Shown here in pieces: positions 57,959 to 64,000 of a DNA stretch of 64,000 nucleotides. The notes beneath the pieces were generated by a model. It was given only the letters and a program-made list of their open reading frames with translations. It had not been told where the DNA came from and made no database searches. The position numbers were made by a program, and so were the translations under genes. Origin of the DNA: Tetracentron sinense. Taxonomy: Eukaryota; Streptophyta; Magnoliopsida; Trochodendrales; Trochodendraceae. Every line of letters starts with the position of its first letter. Position 1 is the stretch's first letter. The DNA lies in assembly GCA_015143295.1 (NCBI GenBank), contig CM026551.1, forward strand, positions 49,030,034-49,094,033, written 5' to 3'.

Positions 57959-60120
57959 CAGTCCTGTTTAGGGAGCTAAATTCTTCTTCTTTTATAGAAA
58001 AGGAAATTTGCCTAGTCTAGTGGTGGTCTCGAGCCATTTATCTTGGTGGGTACTCTCTACCAATGGTGTGTGTTTTGAGTGTACTCAAAGTTGCCTTTGT
58101 TACTTGACGGGTCAGGTTACATAAAACTTCATCTAGGTTAAGGTCTTGGGCATAACCTGGAAGATATCTATCTATCTTTACCAATATTATATGTTGGTTG
58201 GTGCCATGTGGCATACCTCAAATCTCTTCATTCTCTCTTAAGTTGATGCCACACGTCTATTGACATGGCAAACCACACCATTAGAATTATTTCATTTATC
58301 AACCACTAACCATTATTTCCTCCAAAAAAAAAAAAACCACTAACCATGATCTCATTTCTTAATTAAGTAGTTATTATTTTCTTAATTAACGAGTCACATA
58401 ATGGTCCACTAATTGTAGAAACTTAAGAGTCAGGGTTGGGACACTAAGCCTTTTTCTATTTCCTCCTACCGTTCTCCCAAGTAACCCCCTTGCCTTATAA
58501 ATAAAAAAAAGTAACACCCTTCCCTTCTTTTCAGATTTCAGATGCAACATAGACACGAAAGGTTCTTCCATCACGACGCATTCTCTCCCTCTCCATCTTC
58601 TTCTGCCCCCCAAAGAGTCTCTAGATCTTGGGGGATCAGACTGCGAGTAGCATTTACGACAAGCGACGCATTGGATCTGAAGGATATTGCTGTCAATTTC
58701 GACCACCATGTAAGAATATTTAAGGGGTGTATCTTCACGTAGCAAGATAAAATACTTTCCACTCCCTTGCGAGAGTCCAAAGATCACCAAATTGCGATTA
58801 GAGTTTCAAATTAATAAAGAGAAGAAAGAGATGGCAATTATGAAATATTAGAAAAAAAATTATGATTCTAATATCGGCTATGATCTTTGCTTGCGATCTC
58901 TACAGTTGAAATGTTTATGGTCAGGTCTCAATCCTGGCCAAATTTGATAGACAAAAGCTTGCTTTCTTCAATCATGAATGTCTGGACAGCACAGATGCTT
59001 GGCTCTTTTGAAACGGGCATTCAAGAATGTTGCAGTTCTGGCAAAACTCAATTTTTTTTTCTTTTTTGGTAAGAGGCAAAACTCAACTTTACTAACCAAT
59101 AGAACAAAGGAATATTATGAAAAACCTTAGACTCTTCTAAGGTTAATTGGTTATGATTTTGTCTTCATTATTGTTATGTTCAATCATTGATTCATATTTT
59201 GTTGGTGTTGAATTCTCCCCACTTAACAAATGGTTACTTCAAAAACCTGGTTGGATGATGTTTACTAAACCCTCTTCCACATCATTCACTTATCTTATTC
59301 TTTAAAAAAAAAAAAATAAGAATACACTTACCTTATTCATTCTACCATCCTCGCTGTAATGATCATGTTTGTGATAATGTTATAATACTATTTATTTTCT
59401 TTTTTTCAAATAAAGTGTATAAAACATTATCTATATTTCTATATTATTTACTATAGAAATTGGCGTGTCCACTCACAAATCCCATGTTCTCTTTTGTCAG
59501 AGCATTCTCCTCTGTTCTCAACTTCAAATTATGTAAAGCATTAGCAATAACCAACTTTAGGTAAATTTAAGGTTTCTCTCTCCCTTCATTTTTTTCATTT
59601 TTCCTTTATGTTGTGTTTGGTTGTTGAGAAAATAGGTTCCGGAAAAGAAAGGTAAAAAAAGAATGAAGTTTTTTGGTGTCTGTTACAAGGAAAAAAATTT
59701 TGAAAAAAAAAGGGGGAGAAAATTGACCCATAATTTTCTTTCAAGGTGAGGATTCCATTTCCTTCTAAAAAAACTTGAATTTAGAGAGGAAACCAAGAGA
59801 AAATCTTCAACTTCGTGTCTTGTCTAAAAACAAATTTATTATTTATTATTATATTTTATATTTTAATTTTAAAATTGTAATTTATTTTGTTACCAAATTT
59901 TCTTAGCAACCAAACAAGGTGAATTTTTTTTTTCTTTTCCATTCTTTTTTTATTTTCTCAGCAACCAAACATAACATTATGGTAAAGTGATTTTTTTCCC
60001 TTTCTATGGACAATTATACATTTTTACGGGGTGAAATGATGTGGTTTTATGGTAAAGTGATGAGTTGTTTATGGAGACATAAAATGATTTGAGATGCTGA
60101 AGATGCGTTTGTTCATGACC
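57959..60120. other. Unassigned DNA with a dispersed repeat
   Basis: 58060-58160 (GTGTACTCAAAGTTGCC ... CTTGACGGGTCAGGTTAC ... CTTGGGCATAAC) recurs at about 61805-61900, and a TCTTCATTCTCTCTTA-like tail recurs near 62055, so both belong to one dispersed repeat. 58540-58740 is less AT-rich and has short frames on both strands without a known domain; it could be a gene start or pseudogene. The rest is AT-rich. Confidence 0.4.
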
Positions 60121-60312
60121 ATCTGCAACTTTCCTTATCCAAGTGTTATCATCTTTGTTTCTAGAACTATTAGATTACTTGGATTATAGGAGTGGGAATT
60201 GTTTTATCCCATTTCTATCTGCAACTTTCCTTATCTAAGTGTTATCATCTTTGTTTCTGAACTATTAGATTGCTTGGATTATAGGAGTGGGAATTGTTTT
60301 ATCCCATTTCTT
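60121..60312. repeat. 96-bp tandem duplication
   Basis: Two adjacent copies starting ATCTGCAACTTTCCTTATC at 60121 and 60217, differing at a few sites. Confidence 0.85.
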
Positions 60313-61192
60313 TTCAATTAATCGACTTCATGAGCAAAAAATAGATATGTATGTTAATCAAAGGACGTGGGCACTCTTGGAAGAGTTTACAATCCTAACG
60401 TTATAATTTTATGATGGCTCTTCTATTTGAAGGTTTTATTTCTAAATTTCTTGTAAGAATGTTCCTTAGAAGTATTTCCTTTTGGTTCCTTTTGGCTCTA
60501 TATGATATGAGGAAATCATATTATGAGAAAATCTAATTGTTTCTATTAGAAACCAATAAAAAAGAACCAATCGTCTATGATTTTGCCAACTCTTAGTCAT
60601 TTTTTAGGTTAAAATTAAATTGAACAAGCTACAAGGTAAACAAGCCATAAGAATGTTATCTTTTTATTGTGGACTACCTTCAAACATTATCTTAATATCT
60701 TCCCCGGTCACCTATCATTCATAAAAGAAAACACCAACAACATAATATCGGAATGTGAATCTTATTTCATTTTCTTAGGTGATTGTTGCTCCAAGGTGGC
60801 AGCAGAACTCATGTCCTTGGTGGGTGCTTGATTGTTGATGCTATAAAATGGTTGAATATTTCATGTTCTTTATTAGGTGTGTGATGAGTGTTCAATAGAA
60901 CTGGACTCATTTTATTCTATCACCTGTGCATTGCATGGGGCATTTGCTAGTGTGTATATTATATATATATATATTACAAAACAGGATTTAGAACGAACAA
61001 CATGGTTTCCAAATAATATGAACCGAAGAGCAAACTAAAACTAAGCTAAAATGAATAGGAAAGCCAATCCAAATATAGATGAAAGAAGATAATCATAGCC
61101 CAAAAAAAACACTCCTCAAAATCAAGATAATCATGGCATGGAAAATCACTCCTAAAATCCTTCCCTCAAATGTTTAGTTCAAAACAGATAAC
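60313..61192. other. Unassigned intergenic DNA
   Basis: AT-rich, with a short (TA)n run near 60960; no gene recognised. Confidence 0.3.
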
Positions 61193-61236
61193 CACCCAAT
61201 AGCACCCAGTAGCTTAGCCTATACCACTAAACCCAA
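61193..61236. repeat. First copy of a 39-bp duplication around the solo LTR
   Basis: CCAATAGCACCCAGTAGC...CTATACCACTAAA here and at 61660-61698 (one mismatch). With the LTR removed the two copies are adjacent, so the LTR entered a pre-existing tandem duplication. Confidence 0.75.
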
Positions 61237-61658
61237 TGTTGGGATTTAAACCACGCGTTTAATCCCTAAACCCTTCGGATCTTGAGAGACTATGAATCAC
61301 AGAAATCACACAATAAATAGAAAAATTGCAGAGAAGAAAATAGAGACAAAACACATGGATATACGAGGTTCGACAACGTGCCTACGTCCTCGGGAGCCAC
61401 ACCAATTCACTATATTGAAGATACAGAATACACAGAGTTTTTTCTCTCTTCGAAAAATTACGGCCACTTCTCACACTCGTTAAACCTAAAAAATAAGCAT
61501 ACAGCTATACGTTTAGGGTTAAACTGTAAAGCCAAAAATACCCCTACAGAAACGTAAAATATCGATTTTCGTCACAATCTGGGCCGTGCGTCGCAGGGGG
61601 GCGCTGCCCCCTGCCACCCCCCCGAGCAATCTACTAAAGGTTGTCTACATTCCCAACA
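61237..61658. mobile_element. Solo LTR, 422 bp
   Basis: Starts TGTTGGGATTTAAACC and ends TTCCCAACA, an 8-bp TGTTGGGA/TCCCAACA-type inverted end. A perfect 5-bp duplication CCCAA flanks it (61232-61236, 61659-61663). It contains a strong GC hairpin (GCAGGGGG...CCCCCTGC, about 61591-61611). No coding part remains; a remnant of an LTR element, probably left by recombination between its LTRs. Confidence 0.85.
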
Positions 61659-61663
61659 CCCAA

Positions 61664-62642
61664 TAGCACCCAATAGCTTAGCCTATACCACTAAACGAGG
61701 AGCCTCCAATGGTATTGATAACTAACCCGATAAGGAATTCCGAAAGGAGGGACTACGCATCTCTCGATGGCAGACCTTTAGTATGTGTTTGACTCTTGAA
61801 TAGTATGTGTTACGACTTTTGAGTGAACTCAGAGCGGCCTTTGTTTCTTGACGGGTCGGGTTACGTATAAGTTCATCTAGGTGGATGCCTTGGGCATAAC
61901 AGAAGTTCCTTGACCTTTAGTAGGTGTATTCTATTGGTTGAGGCCTGATCAAAGCCTAGAGCTCCTACTCCATTATAGGTATGCCCTTTGTATATGGAGG
62001 CCTAGGCATAGTCCTTCGTTATCATGGTGGAGTTGGGATTGAGCCCATCTCAAACTTCTCCATCTCTCTTAGGACGCTTTCATTTGGCGAGAAAGTAGGT
62101 GAAAGAACAGAAAAAAAAAAAAAAAAGGAAAAGAAACTTAAATTTTCTCTCAATATAACCATAAAAAATGGAAGAATTTTTTAGGAGAAAATTTATCACC
62201 ATTGAGAAAGTACAGGAAAATGAAAGTGTTTCTTGCAGACCGAACGTAAGAAAAATGTACAAAAACTCACTTTTATTTTACTTTCCCTAATTTTCTTGTC
62301 TAACGGACACACCCTTAAGGTCTCAAGGATAAGTCCCTTAATGGGATCTGTCTTAAGTTCTCATAATCCTAACCCTATCAGAGAGGCTCAAGCGGGGCTT
62401 ACTATAGGAAAAGAAAGATGGAAAAAATGATTTCTTTTCAGCCATAGGAGCGAATCACTGCTTGTTGAAAGACTTCTTCCCTTTCCTAGTCATATAGATA
62501 GCTCTCATGGGAATCATCTCGATGAAATTCCATAGACAAAGTACACCCTCCACTGCCCATGAGCTTGTTCACAGTTGGGCACCGCCTTCGAGCCCAATGT
62601 GCAGCCCCTCACACAGGCACTACACTTGGCCCAATCAGACTG
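61664..62642. other. Unassigned DNA with second dispersed-repeat copy
   Basis: About 61805-61900 and 62030-62070 match the repeat at 58060-58240. Otherwise nothing recognised. Confidence 0.35.
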
Positions 62643-63237
62643 TGTTGGGAATTGGTTCTAGAAATTGAAGATAACACGACAAGCATAGATCTGAGGTGTA
62701 TGCAATAATGTCTTTAAACTATATTCCTCTCCACACAAGGTCAGCAATTGGCCCAACAATTCAGTTCTAAGATACAACGGACACTACTTGAAATCTGCTT
62801 AACAAATTTAGTTTGTTGTATTAAATTCTATTCCAGAACACAGAATACCTACAAAGTTTGCTTAGACTGAATGTAAAATTCAAAGTGCTTAAAAACTCAT
62901 GAAATGACTCCTATTTAAAAAAATTAAGACACTTTTTACAAAAAGACACAATGATTAGAGAAAGGTTTCAAACAGTCAAAAAAACCCAACATCCATAAGC
63001 CACCAAACAGTTTCTAATATTTTCTTATAACCCAACGGCCAACCCACCCGACTCGGCTCGGCTCGGCACAACATGGCGCGATGCGGCGTGCGTGTGTTGT
63101 TTTGAGGCATAAGAGGATGAATAACAAATTTCAATATCCCTTGAAGGCCCAAATCTTCTTCCAACACTACCTTATATACTTGAAAAAGTATTAGTAGTTT
63201 TCTAACGTGAGACTAAAGATTTGCATCGAAAACAACA
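62643..63237 (-). mobile_element. Diverged LTR related to the copia element
   Basis: Starts TGTTGGGAATTGG and ends AACAACA. Its second half follows the 51.6-kb copia LTR part by part: CCCGACTCGGCTCGG-rich stretch, GTGTGTTGTTTTGAGGC, AAATTTCAATATCCCTTGAAGG, TCTTCTTCCAACAC, GTGAGACTAAAG. No target duplication seen. A fossil solo LTR or fragment of a sister family. Confidence 0.6.
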
Positions 63238-63522
63238 CCCACAAAACAAATTCATTTAAAATATCCAATAGTTTGCGCTTCTACAAGATCACCCCACTGA
63301 CCCTTGGAACCTATTAGGCCTACTCGGAACAATCAATAAATTATCGAGATTAATTGGGCGCATGTGGACCTCAATGAGCCTTCAACCCTTCTCAAAAAAA
63401 AAGCTGTCCCATCATGTTGAATGGTCCACAAATTAATGACCAGGGGACTCTCATGCACCATTCCATGGGATAGTATGCGGGCATAGCATTCCTGCACTTG
63501 CACACCTTGGTTTCGTTATACT

Positions 63523-63971
63523 TAGGATTGTAAACATATCCGACTTGGATTAGATTTGGCTACATCCGAATTTTATCAAATTAAAAATCCAACATATCCA
63601 AATTTAATCCAAGATTCATTGGATTCTGAAATGCCTAATTCGAATCTGATTATTTATTCAAGATTCAAATTCGTTCTAAATCTAATCCGATTAATGTTAA
63701 TATTTTCAAAAAAATAATATTTTAATTGAAAAATTAAAACATTTTGTGGGTAATACAATAATATATTTACAAAATTATATAAATATTATTTTATTATTAA
63801 ATATAATATAAATGAATCATATTTTAATTGGATCGGATTGCATAGATCCGAATTCGATCCGATTCAAGACTTTAGATCCATTTATGATCTGAAGAATCTA
63901 TAATATGATTAGGATCTAATATAATATGATAGGATTCATATCGGATTCGGATCCGATCCATTGACAGTCCA
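63523..63971. mobile_element. hAT-like non-autonomous repeat
   Basis: Opens TAGGATTGTAAACATATCCG and closes CGGATCCGATCCATTGACAGTCCA; the ends are imperfect inverted repeats of the TAGGG(C/T)TGTAAACG type seen in plant hAT derivatives. The interior is full of GGATCCGAAT-like words in both orientations. Flanking 8-bp duplication not clear. Confidence 0.5.
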
Positions 63972-64000
63972 CGTATACCTCCTAGGTTTTTTTTTTTTTT

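Overview
This is nuclear DNA of a flowering plant. It is AT-rich and intron-bearing, and it is dominated by transposable elements. One host gene is clear: a rhamnose synthase of the RHM family (coding 36037-38169, plus strand). Its 677-residue product carries both halves of the enzyme that turns UDP-glucose into UDP-L-rhamnose for pectin, glycoside and flavonoid synthesis. It has one coding intron, a likely 5'-UTR intron and a TATA box. Nothing in the sequence narrows the species beyond angiosperm.

Layout. 1-4669: unassigned DNA with a 5'-truncated LINE end, short tandem repeats and a possible old LTR. 4670-20880: a Ty3/gypsy element of the Tat (Ogre-like) group, with nearly identical LTRs but broken reading frames. 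20881-35100: a graveyard of foldback MITEs, two tRNA-derived SINE copies, a LINE end, LTR-like remnants, and a compact non-autonomous LTR element (26608-29675) sitting inside an older MITE. 35100-38460: the RHM gene. 38470-47690: at least three more LINE 3' ends. The largest (43854-47675) is split by a 1.5-kb hAT element, which itself holds a MULE-type MITE, and by a second hAT-type MITE. 47690-51657: unassigned. 51663-57953: a Ty1/copia element on the minus strand with matching LTRs and a target duplication. 57959-64000: unassigned DNA with a tandem duplication, a solo LTR, a relative of the copia LTR and an hAT-like repeat.

Target-site duplications read directly from the sequence give relative ages: LINE before hAT before MULE-MITE in the 44-47 kb stack, and MITE before LTR element at 26-30 kb. 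By hand count the gypsy LTR pair differs at about 1% of sites and the copia pair at slightly more, so both are young insertions whose coding regions are nevertheless broken.

The most unusual observation is in the copia element. Only 18 nt separate its 5' LTR from the gag ATG. No initiator-Met tRNA primer site is visible there. Instead, 14 of those nucleotides are perfectly complementary to a stretch inside the same LTR, suggesting a self-paired leader and possibly non-tRNA priming. No operon-like or otherwise new host system was found.
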